From contig JAIEQA010000019.1 of NCBI GenBank assembly GCA_019748095.1, positions 26,755-90,754 of the forward strand: a DNA stretch of 64,000 nt. The letters are read 5' to 3'. This DNA comes from Caulobacteraceae bacterium (GTDB lineage: Bacteria > Pseudomonadota > Alphaproteobacteria > Caulobacterales > Caulobacteraceae). The notes under the pieces were generated by a model. It saw only the letters and a list, made by a program, of their open reading frames with translations. It searched no databases and was not told the origin of the DNA. Positions 38,333 to 46,328 of the stretch are shown one piece after another. Position 1 is the stretch's first letter, and every line of letters starts with the position of its first letter. The translations under genes and the position numbers were made by a program.

Positions 38333-38446
38333 GTGACCCTGCCGCCGTCCTGAAGTTCTGATAGCGGCACCGTAACCCAATGTTCCGGGAACCTTAAGTT
38401 ACAATCGCGTCATATGCCCCGCTCAGGTTTCATGGACTCCCCGGAA

Positions 38447-39790
38447 TCAGCCCTCGTCTTCGTCCTTCAGCAGGTCTTCCTTGCTGATCGGGGTGTCCTT
38501 GACCTCGGCCATCGTGAAGATCAGGTCGCAGACCTTCTCCTCATAGATGGGGGCACGCATCTGGGCGGCGGCGTTGGGGTTCTGGCGGTAGAACTCCAGC
38601 ACCTGACGCTCCTGGCCCGGATAGTTGCGGGCCTCGGCCATGATGGCGTTGTTCAGTTCCTGATCGGTCACACCGACATTGTTGGCCCGGCCGATCTCGG
38701 CCAGCACCAGACCCAGACGCACGCGGCGCTCGGCGATCTTGCGGTATTCGGCCTTCAGGTCCTCATCCGACTTGGCGGCATCGTCCTCGGGCAGGTTGCC
38801 GGCGGCCTTGTCGGCCTCGACCTGTCTCCAGATGCCGTCGAACTCGGCGTCGACCATCTTGGGCGGCAGATCGAAGCTGTGGACCTTGTCCAGCGCGTCC
38901 AGCAGGGCGCGTTTCAGCTTGAAGCGAGCGGCACCGGCGTACTGCTGGTTCAGGTTCGACCGCAGCAGATCCTTGAGCTTGTCCAGCGACTCCAGACCGA
39001 TGCGCTTGGCGAATTCCTCGTCGACCTTGCCCTCGACCTCGGCCTTGATGGCCTTCACCTTGATGTCGAAGGTAGCCAGTTTGCCGGCCAGGTTGGCGGC
39101 CTGATAGTCGGCGGGGAAGGTCACCTCGATGGTCTTCTCGTCGCCGACCTTGGCCCCCTTCAGCTGCTCCTCGAAGCCCGGGATGAAGCGGTTGGATCCG
39201 ATGACCAGATCGGCGTCCTCGGCCGCGCCGCCCTCGAAGGGCTCGCCGTCCAGCTTGCCGAGGAAGTCGATGGTCAGCTGGTCGCCGTCGACGGCCTTCA
39301 CGGTCTTGCCCTTCTTGTCCTCATAGGATTTGGCCTGACCGGCCAGTTCCTTCAGCGCCTCGTCCAGATCCTCGTCCGAGGCCTCATAGACGGGACGGTC
39401 AAGTTTCAGGGTCTTGGGGTCGACCGGCGTGAATTCCGGCATAACTTCCAGCGCCATTTCGTAGGCGAGGTCGTCCGAACCGGCCAGGACCTTGTCCATG
39501 TCCGAGGTCAGCTTCATCTCGGCCGGGGCGGCCGGGCGCACCTTGATCTCATCCAGCGCGGCCTGGCTGCTCTCGTTGATGGCGTCGTTGATGATCTCGC
39601 CCATCATGTCGCGGCCGAAAGTCTTCTTGACGTGCGACGTCGGGACCTTGCCGGGCCGGAAGCCCTTCAGCTTCATCTTGGGAGCCATTTCCGCCAGCTT
39701 GGCGTCCAGCTTCGCGTTGAGTTCGGTGGCGGGCACGGTCACGGTGATGACGCGGCTCAGGCCTTCGGCGGAATTCTGGACGACTTGCAT
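38447..39790 (-). CDS. tig: Trigger factor
   Basis: This 447-residue ribosome-bound chaperone has N-terminal ribosome-binding signature KLKGFRPGKVPTSHVKKTFG (GFRxGKxP) at about residues 40-60. A FKBP-type domain (DGDQLTIDFLGKLDGEPFEGGAAEDADLVIGSNRFIPGFEEQL) and a helical C-terminal domain follow, with an acidic tail (LLKDEDEG). It sits next to clpP-clpX-lon, a common quality-control cluster. Confidence 0.96.
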   Translation of the reverse strand: MQVVQNSAEGLSRVITVTVPATELNAKLDAKLAEMAPKMKLKGFRPGKVPTSHVKKTFGRDMMGEIINDAINESSQAALDEIKVRPAAPAEMKLTSDMDKVLAGSDDLAYEMALEVMPEFTPVDPKTLKLDRPVYEASDEDLDEALKELAGQAKSYEDKKGKTVKAVDGDQLTIDFLGKLDGEPFEGGAAEDADLVIGSNRFIPGFEEQLKGAKVGDEKTIEVTFPADYQAANLAGKLATFDIKVKAIKAEVEGKVDEEFAKRIGLESLDKLKDLLRSNLNQQYAGAARFKLKRALLDALDKVHSFDLPPKMVDAEFDGIWRQVEADKAAGNLPEDDAAKSDEDLKAEYRKIAERRVRLGLVLAEIGRANNVGVTDQELNNAIMAEARNYPGQERQVLEFYRQNPNAAAQMRAPIYEEKVCDLIFTMAEVKDTPISKEDLLKDEDEG

Positions 39791-39969
39791 GGGACGGATC
39801 TGACGCTCTGGGGCGACGCCGGGACCGGCGCGCGCGCAAGGATGGGTGAAGCAGAAAGGGCCGCCCCGTGGGGAGCGGCACCTCGAAGCCCGCCCTTATG
39901 TCGAGATGGGCTCCAAACGTCAACGCGCGGGCGGTTTCCCGCAGGCGGCAAGGCCGCTATGTCGGAGGC

Positions 39970-40686
39970 ATGACCCAGTCTGCCACCGCTCCAGCCCCCT
40001 CCCCCGTGGGCGTCTTTGTCACCCCGGTCACGCCGCTGCAGCAGAACTGTACCACCGTCTGGTGCACCGCCACGATGAGGGCTGCCGTGATCGATCCCGG
40101 AGGGTCGGTCGACATTGTCCTCGGCGAAGTCGCCCGTCGCGGCCTGACCCTGGACCAGATCTGGATCACCCACGGCCATCTCGACCACGCTGGCGGCGCC
40201 GCCGAGATGGCCGAAAAGTCCGGCGCACCCATCGTGGGGCCGCATCCGGATGACCAGTTCTGGATTGATGATCTCGAAGTTCACGGTGAGCGCTGGGGCC
40301 TCCCGGAGGCCCGCGCCTTCACCCCGACCCGCTGGCTGGCTGAAGGCGACGAGCTGACGCTGGGCCAGACCCGCTGGAGCGTCCACCATTGCCCCGGACA
40401 CACTCCCGGTCACGTGATCTTCTTCAACGCTGCCGCCCGCTTCGCCCAGGTCGGGGATGTGCTGTTCAAGGGCTCGGTCGGCCGCACCGACTTTCCCCGC
40501 AGCGACCCGGACGCCCTGATCCGGTCGGTCGTGACAAGGCTCTGGCCTCTGGGCGACGACGTCACCTTCGTGCCGGGCCATGGACCCATATCGACCTTTG
40601 GCGAGGAACGCCGCAGCAACCCGTTCGTCTCGGACGCCGCCGTCAGGGCCTCGGCTCCGCTCAGGCCGGCAACCGGGCCGGCCTGA
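39970..40686 (+). CDS. MBL-fold metallo-hydrolase (YcbL/glyoxalase II-like)
   Basis: This 238-residue protein of the metallo-beta-lactamase fold has HGHLDHAGG for metal binding, CPGHTPGHVIFF, a GDVLFKGSVGRTDF segment and a final FVPGHGPISTFGEE. It resembles the small glyoxalase II-like hydrolases such as YcbL, which cleave thioesters, but substrate is uncertain. Start chosen: the ATG at 39970. It is divergent from tig across 179 bp. Confidence 0.88.
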   Translation: MTQSATAPAPSPVGVFVTPVTPLQQNCTTVWCTATMRAAVIDPGGSVDIVLGEVARRGLTLDQIWITHGHLDHAGGAAEMAEKSGAPIVGPHPDDQFWIDDLEVHGERWGLPEARAFTPTRWLAEGDELTLGQTRWSVHHCPGHTPGHVIFFNAAARFAQVGDVLFKGSVGRTDFPRSDPDALIRSVVTRLWPLGDDVTFVPGHGPISTFGEERRSNPFVSDAAVRASAPLRPATGPA

Positions 40687-40697
40687 GCGATCGCGCC

Positions 40698-40994
40698 CTA
40701 TCGGCGCAGCAGGAGCCCGATCAGCACCCCCACGCCCAGCGCATAGAACGTCGTCTCCACCGGGCGGTCTGCGATGTGGCTCCGGGCCTGTTCCGCGCGA
40801 TGACGCGCCCAGTCCCGGCCATTCTCGATGTCAGATCGTACAGCCCCTCTCAGCCCCTGCTCACGGGCGGGATGATCGATGCCGTCATCGCGAAGGCCGC
40901 CTATCGGGTCGTAGGCCGTTCGGGATCTCACTGCCTCGGTACCGGTGTCCAGCGCGTCATCGTCGAAGGTCGTCGTCAGATTGGGATCGGTCAT
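40698..40994 (-). CDS. DUF883 (ElaB/YqjD)-like membrane-anchored protein
   Basis: This 98-residue protein has an acidic N-terminal half, an amphipathic segment (SDIENGRDWARHRAEQARSHIADRPVETT) and one C-terminal hydrophobic helix ending in basic residues (FYALGVGVLIGLLLRR). That is the layout of ElaB/YqjD/DUF883 proteins, inner-membrane proteins that bind ribosomes in stationary phase in E. coli. Start chosen: the ATG at 40994. The short overlap of features with the stress-type KGG gene nearby suggests a stress context. Confidence 0.72.
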   Translation of the reverse strand: MTDPNLTTTFDDDALDTGTEAVRSRTAYDPIGGLRDDGIDHPAREQGLRGAVRSDIENGRDWARHRAEQARSHIADRPVETTFYALGVGVLIGLLLRR

Positions 40995-41091
40995 GGAAGC
41001 TCCTTGCCGTACTTGTGAACCGGATAATTGAACCCTGGGATCAGCCGGTGGTTCCGGGTGTCGAGGTCCATTCCGGACCGGGAGCCACCCC

Positions 41092-41238
41092 ATGACCGAC
41101 CCGACCCCCCTGCCCGACATCACCCCGCCGATGCCGTCCCCGCAGCAGCCTGAAATCGATCCTGCAGGCACGCCGGACGAGGTTCCGCCTCAACCCGGCG
41201 ACAACGACGGCGGGTTTGACCGTCCCGGAGCGGACTGA
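41092..41238 (+). CDS. Tiny Pro-rich protein (48 aa)
   Basis: Below the ORF-track cut-off, this 48-residue frame starts ATGACCGACCCG at 41092 with GGGAG seven bases upstream and reads MTDPTPLPDITPPMPSP, ending FDRPGAD. It is very rich in Pro and Asp and is likely unstructured. Good ribosome-binding site and codon bias support it; the function is unknown. Confidence 0.55.
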   Translation: MTDPTPLPDITPPMPSPQQPEIDPAGTPDEVPPQPGDNDGGFDRPGAD

Positions 41239-41333
41239 TTTCCGCGGCGTTGAAGTGTCGCGCTTCTGGAACCCCGGCACGCCTGCGGGGTTCACCTTCC
41301 AACGTCAGTCATTACCAAAACAGGGAGCCTCGC

Positions 41334-41561
41334 ATGGCCCAAGGTCAGCCCAATCGTCCCTCCGGAGTGTCCAAACGGGGCTTCGCCTCCATGGACCCCG
41401 AACGCCAGCGCGAGATCGCCCGAAAGGGAGGAGCCAGCGTGCCCAGCGAGAAGCGCAGCTTCTCCCAGGACCGCAGCCTTGCCGCCCAGGCCGGCCGCAA
41501 GGGCGGTGAGGCGTCACACGGTGCGCGCCGGCCCGAGGACGTTGAAGGTCAGGCCGAATAG
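41334..41561 (+). CDS. KGG-repeat stress-induced protein
   Basis: This 75-residue hydrophilic protein contains two KGG-type units (KRGFASMDPERQREIARKGGASV and RSLAAQAGRKGGEASHG). They are characteristic of the YciG/GsiB/Con-10 family of small proteins induced by general stress and desiccation, probably disordered and hydrophilin-like. Start chosen: the ATG at 41334 with GGGAG upstream. A strong intrinsic terminator follows. Confidence 0.88.
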   Translation: MAQGQPNRPSGVSKRGFASMDPERQREIARKGGASVPSEKRSFSQDRSLAAQAGRKGGEASHGARRPEDVEGQAE

Positions 41562-41586
41562 GTCTGATCCACGCAGCAACAAGAAC

Positions 41587-41617
41587 GGGCGGTCCGTGCA
41601 AACGGGCCGCCCTTTTT
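41587..41617 (+). terminator. Intrinsic terminator after the KGG gene
   Basis: An 11-bp stem with one G-U pair (GGGCGGTCCGT / ACGGGCCGCCC) and loop GCAA is followed by TTTTTGCT. It lies 25 bp past the KGG gene's stop and just before the convergent egt gene's stop. Confidence 0.9.
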
Positions 41618-41634
41618 GCTGACCTGCCGTCCGG

Positions 41635-43794
41635 TCAGGCCGACAGCAGAACCACCGCAACAGACGGATCTGGACTGGTCTCTATGGTCATGACCCGCCA
41701 GCCCGCCGCCTCGGCCATGGCCGTAACCGTGGCCTCGGTGAATTTGCGCGAGCTTTCGGTGTGGATGGTCTCACCGGCCTCGAAGGCGATTGCGACCTCC
41801 CCGATGTGGACCGTCGTGGGACGGTCGGCACGCAGATGCATCTCCATCCGCGACTCCAAGGCATTCCACAGGGCCAGGTGGGAGAACTGATCCAGATTGA
41901 AATCCGCCCCCAGTTCGCGATTCGCACGCACGAGCAGGTTCAGGTTGAACGCCGCCGTCACCCCCTGGGCGTCGTCATAGGCCGCGACCAATACCGCTGG
42001 ATCCTTGACCAGATCGACGCCCAGAATGAACAGGGACGAAGGCCCAAGGCGCTCCCGCGCATTGGCGAGGAAGGCCACAGCCTGATCGGGCTCAAGATTG
42101 CCGATCGTCGACCCCGGGAAGAATCCGATCCGACGCCCGAGTCCCAGTTCCGGCAGCGGGGCCAGATTGAGGAAATCCCCGACCATCGGAGCGACCTCGA
42201 TCCCCGGATAGGCGGCGGCGATACTGGCCGCCGCAGCCTTCAGGGCGTCCTGGCTGATATCGATCGGGACATAGGCCTTCAGTGAGGGAGCGGCATCCAT
42301 CAGAATCCGCGTCTTCTCGCTGGCCCCCGATCCGAACTCCACCAGCACCGCATTGTCGCCGAACGCCCCTGTCAGCTCCGGAGCCAGCGCCCGCAGCAGG
42401 GCCGCTTCCTGCCGTGTGGGATAGTATTCCGGCAGTCGGGTGATGTCCTCGAACAGACGGGACCCCTCGGCGTCATAGAACCATTTCGGCGACAGGGTTT
42501 TGTGGGGACGGGACAGGCCGGCGACCATTTCGGCCCGGAATTTTGCGGTTTCCAGCTTTTCGATCCGCGCCCGGCTGCCCGCGGGGGCGTCTGCCGCCAG
42601 CCTCAATCCTGTGAAGGCCCAACGCTGGTGCGGATAGAAGAAATTGCGATAGGTGACCCGGGCATGTCCCGGCGGGGTCGCAAACGACCCGCCCCGCAGG
42701 ACAAGCTGATTGGCCATGAACTTGCCGTTGTACTCGGACGCCGTGCCCTCGGTCGGACGAAACCCCGGATAGGGCGCATAGGCACTGGAGGTGTGCTGCC
42801 AGACCTCGCCGAACAGGTTGGAAAACACATCGGGGGTGGTGGACGCCGCGCTTTCCCATTCCGCTTCGGTCGGCAATCGCTTGCCGGCCCAGCGGGCATA
42901 GGCCTCCGCCTCATAGGCGCTGACATGACGCACCGGCGCGTCGACTTGCACAGGCTCACGCCCCCCCAGCCCCAGAACGGTCCAGGTGTCGTCATCCAGC
43001 CGCCAGTACAAGGGGGCCTCCCAGCCCTCCCTCCGGACTGCGGCCCAGCCGTCGGCCAGCCACAGCTCGGGCCGGCCGTAGCCCCCGTCGGCCATGAACG
43101 CCAGCCATTGGCCGTTCGTGACAAGGTCGTGATCCAGCAGGAACGGCTCCAGCCAGACCTTGTGGCGCGGGCCCTCGTTGTCGAACGCAAAGGCCGGTCC
43201 GCCGTGACCGATCTCGACCAGTCCTCCTTCAAACCGGGTCTGGCCGCCGCGCCCCGCCTGCAGGGAACCGCCGGGCCGGGGTTCCTGGGCATAGGCCGCC
43301 GGGTCCAGCGGCGAGCGCGCCATCAGGTTCAGCAGGTCCATAAGGAACAGCTCCTGATGCTGCTGATCGTGATGCAGGCCGAGGGTGAACAGATAGGTTT
43401 CGAGGCCGTCGTTCGGCCGCTCAGCCAGCCAGGCCTCCATCCGGCGATCAATCTCGCCCCGATAGGCCAGAACCTCATCCAGTGACGGCCGGGTCATCAG
43501 GCCCCGCTCGAAGCGTTCAACCCGCCGGCCCAGACTGTCATAGTAGGAGTTGAATACCTGCTGCAGGCGCGCGTCGACCGGCTGATAGCCCGGTTGTCCC
43601 GCCAGAATCATGGCTTCGAAGAACCAGCTGGAATGTGCCAGATGCCATTTTCCAGGGCTGGCGTCGGGCATCGATTGCGCGGCAAGGTCCTCGGCCGACA
43701 GGCCTGCTGCGAGGGCCGGCATCGCTGCCCGGACCTCGCGATAGCGTTCCCGATCATCAGACCGGACCGACAGGGTTCGCGCTGTCGCATCCAT
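41635..43794 (-). CDS. EgtB-EgtD fusion: ergothioneine sulfoxide synthase + histidine trimethyltransferase
   Basis: This single 719-residue protein joins two ergothioneine enzymes. Residues 1 to about 402 are EgtB: a DinB-type domain with WHLAHSSWFFE (His51) and LGLHHDQQHQELFLMDLL (His142, His146) as the iron-binding triad, then an FGE-sulfatase-type domain with GKRLPTEAEWE and NLFGEVWQHTSSAYAPYPGF. Residues about 415-719 are EgtD: SPKWFYDAEGSRLFEDITRLPEYYPTRQE, SAM motif VEFGSGASEKT and later FPGSTIGNLEP. EgtD trimethylates histidine; EgtB adds the sulfur. The active-site stretch YRNFFYPHQRW resembles cysteine-using EgtB. Fungal Egt1 has the opposite domain order. No egtA, egtC or egtE is nearby. 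Confidence 0.92.
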   Translation of the reverse strand: MDATARTLSVRSDDRERYREVRAAMPALAAGLSAEDLAAQSMPDASPGKWHLAHSSWFFEAMILAGQPGYQPVDARLQQVFNSYYDSLGRRVERFERGLMTRPSLDEVLAYRGEIDRRMEAWLAERPNDGLETYLFTLGLHHDQQHQELFLMDLLNLMARSPLDPAAYAQEPRPGGSLQAGRGGQTRFEGGLVEIGHGGPAFAFDNEGPRHKVWLEPFLLDHDLVTNGQWLAFMADGGYGRPELWLADGWAAVRREGWEAPLYWRLDDDTWTVLGLGGREPVQVDAPVRHVSAYEAEAYARWAGKRLPTEAEWESAASTTPDVFSNLFGEVWQHTSSAYAPYPGFRPTEGTASEYNGKFMANQLVLRGGSFATPPGHARVTYRNFFYPHQRWAFTGLRLAADAPAGSRARIEKLETAKFRAEMVAGLSRPHKTLSPKWFYDAEGSRLFEDITRLPEYYPTRQEAALLRALAPELTGAFGDNAVLVEFGSGASEKTRILMDAAPSLKAYVPIDISQDALKAAAASIAAAYPGIEVAPMVGDFLNLAPLPELGLGRRIGFFPGSTIGNLEPDQAVAFLANARERLGPSSLFILGVDLVKDPAVLVAAYDDAQGVTAAFNLNLLVRANRELGADFNLDQFSHLALWNALESRMEMHLRADRPTTVHIGEVAIAFEAGETIHTESSRKFTEATVTAMAEAAGWRVMTIETSPDPSVAVVLLSA

Positions 43795-43885
43795 CGATTC
43801 GGCTCCGTGTGGCTGACCGACAGGCGCCGGACTCGTGTGAGTCTACGCTAACACGGTGCTCCCGGTTTCGTTGCCGGGCCGGTCC

Positions 43886-43920
43886 CTGTGCGACGACGGG
43901 GCACGCCCGTCGCCGCACAG
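43886..43920. terminator. Long hairpin between the acyl-CoA dehydrogenase and egt genes
   Basis: Arms CTGTGCG-x-CGACGGG and CCCGTCG-x-CGCACAG form a 15-bp stem, the central pair being a G-U on the minus-strand RNA. It lies 4 bp past the acyl-CoA dehydrogenase stop. No U-tract follows, so it is a terminator-like or 3'-stabilising hairpin. Confidence 0.6.
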
Positions 43921-43924
43921 GCCT

Positions 43925-45139
43925 TCACCGAACCGGCTTGCCGCCGTGTTTGGCGTATTCCATCCGGGCGATGGTCCGGTTGTGGACCTCGTCCGGGCCG
44001 TCGGCGATCCTCAGGGTCCGCACCGTCGCATACATCTCGGCCAGAACCGTATCGCCCGACACCCCGGCCCCGCCGAACGCCTGGATGGCGTCGTCGATGA
44101 CCTGCAGCGCCATGCGCGGGGCTGCCACCTTGATCTGGGCGATCTCGGACTTGGCGTTCTTGGCCCCGGCCTGATCGATCATCCAGGCGGCCTTGAGCAC
44201 CATCAGCCGGCACATCTCGATATTGGTCCGCGCCTCGCCGACCCGCTGCTCCCAGACCGAATGCTCGGCCAGCTGTTTCCTGAAGGCCGTGCGGTTCAGC
44301 AGCCGCTGACACATCAGTTCCAGCGCCTTTTCGGCCGCGCCGATCACCCGCATGCAGTGATGGATCCGGCCCGGCCCCAGACGCCCCTGGGCGATCTCGA
44401 AACCCCGGCCCTCGCCGGCGATCAGATTCTCGACCGGCACCCGCACGTTCTCCAGCACCACCTCGGCGTGACCGATCGGACGTTCGTCATAGCCAAAGAC
44501 GCTCAGCATCCGGTCGACCCGGAACCCGGGCGTGTCGGTCGGCACCAGGATCTGGGACTGCTGCGCATGGGTCGCGGCTCCCGTGTCGGTCTTGCCCATG
44601 ACGATCGAGATGGCGACGTTCGGGTGGCCCATATTGGTCGACCACCATTTGCGGCCGTTGATCACATAATGATCGCCGTCGCGGACGATCGAGGTCTGGA
44701 TATTGGTCGCGTCCGATGAGGCGACCTCGGGCTCGGTCATCAGGAAGGCGGACCGGATCTCGCCCGCCATCAGGGGCTTCAGCCAGCGGTCCTGTTGCGC
44801 CGCATTCCCGTACATATGGAGGACTTCCATATTGCCGGTGTCCGGCGCGTTGCAGTTGAACACCTCGGGGGTCCACAGCCCGGCCCGGCCCATGGCCTCG
44901 GCCAGCGGCGCATATTCGAGGTTGGTCAGGCCCGAGCCGTGCTCGCCCGGTAGGAACATGTTCCACAGGCCCGCCTCACGCGCCTCGGCCTTCAGCGACT
45001 CCATCGTCTTTGGCTGGACCGTGTGGTCGGCATGGACCTCGGCCCAGTAGTCGGCGGCGCGAGGCAGCACCCGCTCGTCGAGGAACCGGGTGACCCGCTC
45101 CTGAAAATGCAGTCCGCGATCCGAATGTTTGAAGTCCAT
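43925..45139 (-). CDS. Acyl-CoA dehydrogenase family protein
   Basis: This 404-residue flavoenzyme has the acyl-CoA dehydrogenase layout: a helical N-domain, the middle segment FLMTEPEVASSDATNIQTSI and YVINGRKWWSTNMGHPN, then a C-terminal helical domain with RTAFRKQLAEHSVWEQRVGE and QAFGGAGVSGDTVLAEMYATVRTLRIADGPDEVH. The sequence resembles the ACAD10/11-like branch, which acts on long or branched acyl-CoA. The substrate is not decidable. Start ATG at 45139 has AAGGA upstream. It lies 82 bp downstream of the SCP2 gene and may share its transcript. Confidence 0.92.
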   Translation of the reverse strand: MDFKHSDRGLHFQERVTRFLDERVLPRAADYWAEVHADHTVQPKTMESLKAEAREAGLWNMFLPGEHGSGLTNLEYAPLAEAMGRAGLWTPEVFNCNAPDTGNMEVLHMYGNAAQQDRWLKPLMAGEIRSAFLMTEPEVASSDATNIQTSIVRDGDHYVINGRKWWSTNMGHPNVAISIVMGKTDTGAATHAQQSQILVPTDTPGFRVDRMLSVFGYDERPIGHAEVVLENVRVPVENLIAGEGRGFEIAQGRLGPGRIHHCMRVIGAAEKALELMCQRLLNRTAFRKQLAEHSVWEQRVGEARTNIEMCRLMVLKAAWMIDQAGAKNAKSEIAQIKVAAPRMALQVIDDAIQAFGGAGVSGDTVLAEMYATVRTLRIADGPDEVHNRTIARMEYAKHGGKPVR

Positions 45140-45221
45140 GGTCGTCTTCCTTCCCGATACGCGAACGGCGCGATCCGCAGGGACCGCGCCGCTCTGTTCT
45201 TCTTGTTTTGTCAGCGGGCCA

Positions 45222-45527
45222 TCAGCGCTTCAGCAGCGGGGCCAGCTTCTGGGCGATCATCATGTCGCCGGCGATCTTCAGCTTGCCCTGCATGAAGGCC
45301 ATCATCGGATCGAGCTTGCCGTCCGACAGGGCCATGAAGTCGTCCCACGTCATTGAGACGGTGGCGTCGGCGGGCTTGTCCTCATTGGTCACCGAGTTCG
45401 GCACGGAGGCCCCGTCGATGTAGATCTTGCCGGCGTCGCCGAGGTCCAGCTTCACGGTCTTGCCCAGACCGGAGTTGTCGCCGACAGCGGCGCGGATGTG
45501 TTCGGTTACCTGAGCCAGATCAGCCAT
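45222..45527 (-). CDS. SCP2 sterol-binding domain protein
   Basis: This 101-residue single-domain protein shows the SCP2 pattern (KTVKLDLGDAGKIYIDGASV, ADATVSMTWDDFMALSDGKLDPMMAFMQGKLKIAGDMMIAQKLAPLL). In this family the fold binds hydrophobic ligands such as acyl-CoA. Its position directly upstream of an acyl-CoA dehydrogenase suggests a lipid-carrier role in fatty-acid breakdown. The gap to the next gene holds a GC-rich hairpin (GGCGCG...CGCGCC). Confidence 0.92.
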   Translation of the reverse strand: MADLAQVTEHIRAAVGDNSGLGKTVKLDLGDAGKIYIDGASVPNSVTNEDKPADATVSMTWDDFMALSDGKLDPMMAFMQGKLKIAGDMMIAQKLAPLLKR

Positions 45528-45703
45528 GGTCGTCTCCCTGGGAACGATGAGGCCACAGCCCTATCCCTCCCCGCCGCGGGTCACAAGATCACGCCGGGTA
45601 AACCTCCCGCTCCCGTGTTCTGTCGGGTCGGTGCACAACCTGTATCAAACTGCCGGCAGCGGATTGCGCCCCGGCCCGGCCTCCGCTATCGAGCCTGCCT
45701 GCC

Positions 45704-45795
45704 GGAGACGTGGCCGAGTGGCTGAAGGCAACGGTTTGCTAAATCGTCATACCCTGTAAGGGGTATCGAGGGTTCGAATCCCTCCGTCTCCGCCA
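45704..45795 (+). tRNA. tRNA-Ser (GCT)
   Basis: This 92-nt class II tRNA has acceptor GGAGACG/CGTCTCC, anticodon stem ACGGT/ATCGT with loop TTGCTAA (anticodon GCT), a long variable arm (CATACCCTGTAAGGGGTATCG) and T-arm AGGGTTCGAATCCCT, discriminator G and encoded CCA. A possible promoter (TTGCGC-N16-CTATCG) lies just upstream. Confidence 0.97.
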
Positions 45796-45845
45796 GACCT
45801 TCCCTCCCGGGATGGGGCCAGCCACAGCCCCCTTGCCGCCAACGA

Positions 45846-46328
45846 CTAGGCGGCCAGTTGCAGCTCTTCCGGCATCAGCGAACGGACCACAAGTCGGCTC
45901 AGCATCCGGCCTTCCAGCGAGATCAGGCCATCCACGAACAGATTGTCGGACGGGCTGTCCATCGGCGGGACCGGCTGGACCAGCGAGACAGGCACCACAA
46001 ACGTCTCCTGCACCGCATCCACCAGCAGCCCGGCCAGGCGATCCTCGTGCTGGACCACCACAATGACGTGGCGTGACGAGACCTCGGTCACACCCAGTCC
46101 CAGCCTGCAGCGCAGGTCAATGACCGGCATCACCGTGCCGCGCAGATTGATCACGCCCAGAACATACTCCGGCGTCTGAGGCATATGGGTCGTCGCCGTC
46201 CAGCCCCGGATCTCGCGCACCATACGGATGTCGATGCACAGGTCCTGACCGCCAATCCCGAACGAGATCAGCTCCAGGTTTTCAGGAATTGCCACCTGGG
46301 CGGACGGACCCGGGGTTTCAGCCGCCAT
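45846..46328 (-). CDS. cheW: CheW chemotaxis coupling protein, copy 1
   Basis: This 160-residue CheW domain protein couples chemoreceptors to the histidine kinase CheA. The CheW core reads LELISFGIGGQDLCIDIRMVREIRGWT, VLGVINLRGTVMPVIDLRCRLGL and VVVQHEDRLAGLLVDAVQETFVVP. It starts with an ATG that overlaps the mcp stop by one base, so receptor and coupling protein are translated together. It is nearly identical over the core to the second copy at 48714-49208. No cheA or cheY is in the window. Confidence 0.95.
   Translation of the reverse strand: MAAETPGPSAQVAIPENLELISFGIGGQDLCIDIRMVREIRGWTATTHMPQTPEYVLGVINLRGTVMPVIDLRCRLGLGVTEVSSRHVIVVVQHEDRLAGLLVDAVQETFVVPVSLVQPVPPMDSPSDNLFVDGLISLEGRMLSRLVVRSLMPEELQLAA

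Noticed and set aside
38414-39973. 519-residue plus-strand ORF opposite tig
   Set aside because: Shadow of trigger factor; no ribosome-binding site or motif.
41635-43794. OvoA (ovothiol synthase) instead of EgtB-EgtD
   Set aside because: OvoA has the same domain order, but the C-terminal half here has EgtD motifs (PKWFYDAEGSRLFEDITRLPEYYPT) rather than the OvoA methyltransferase.
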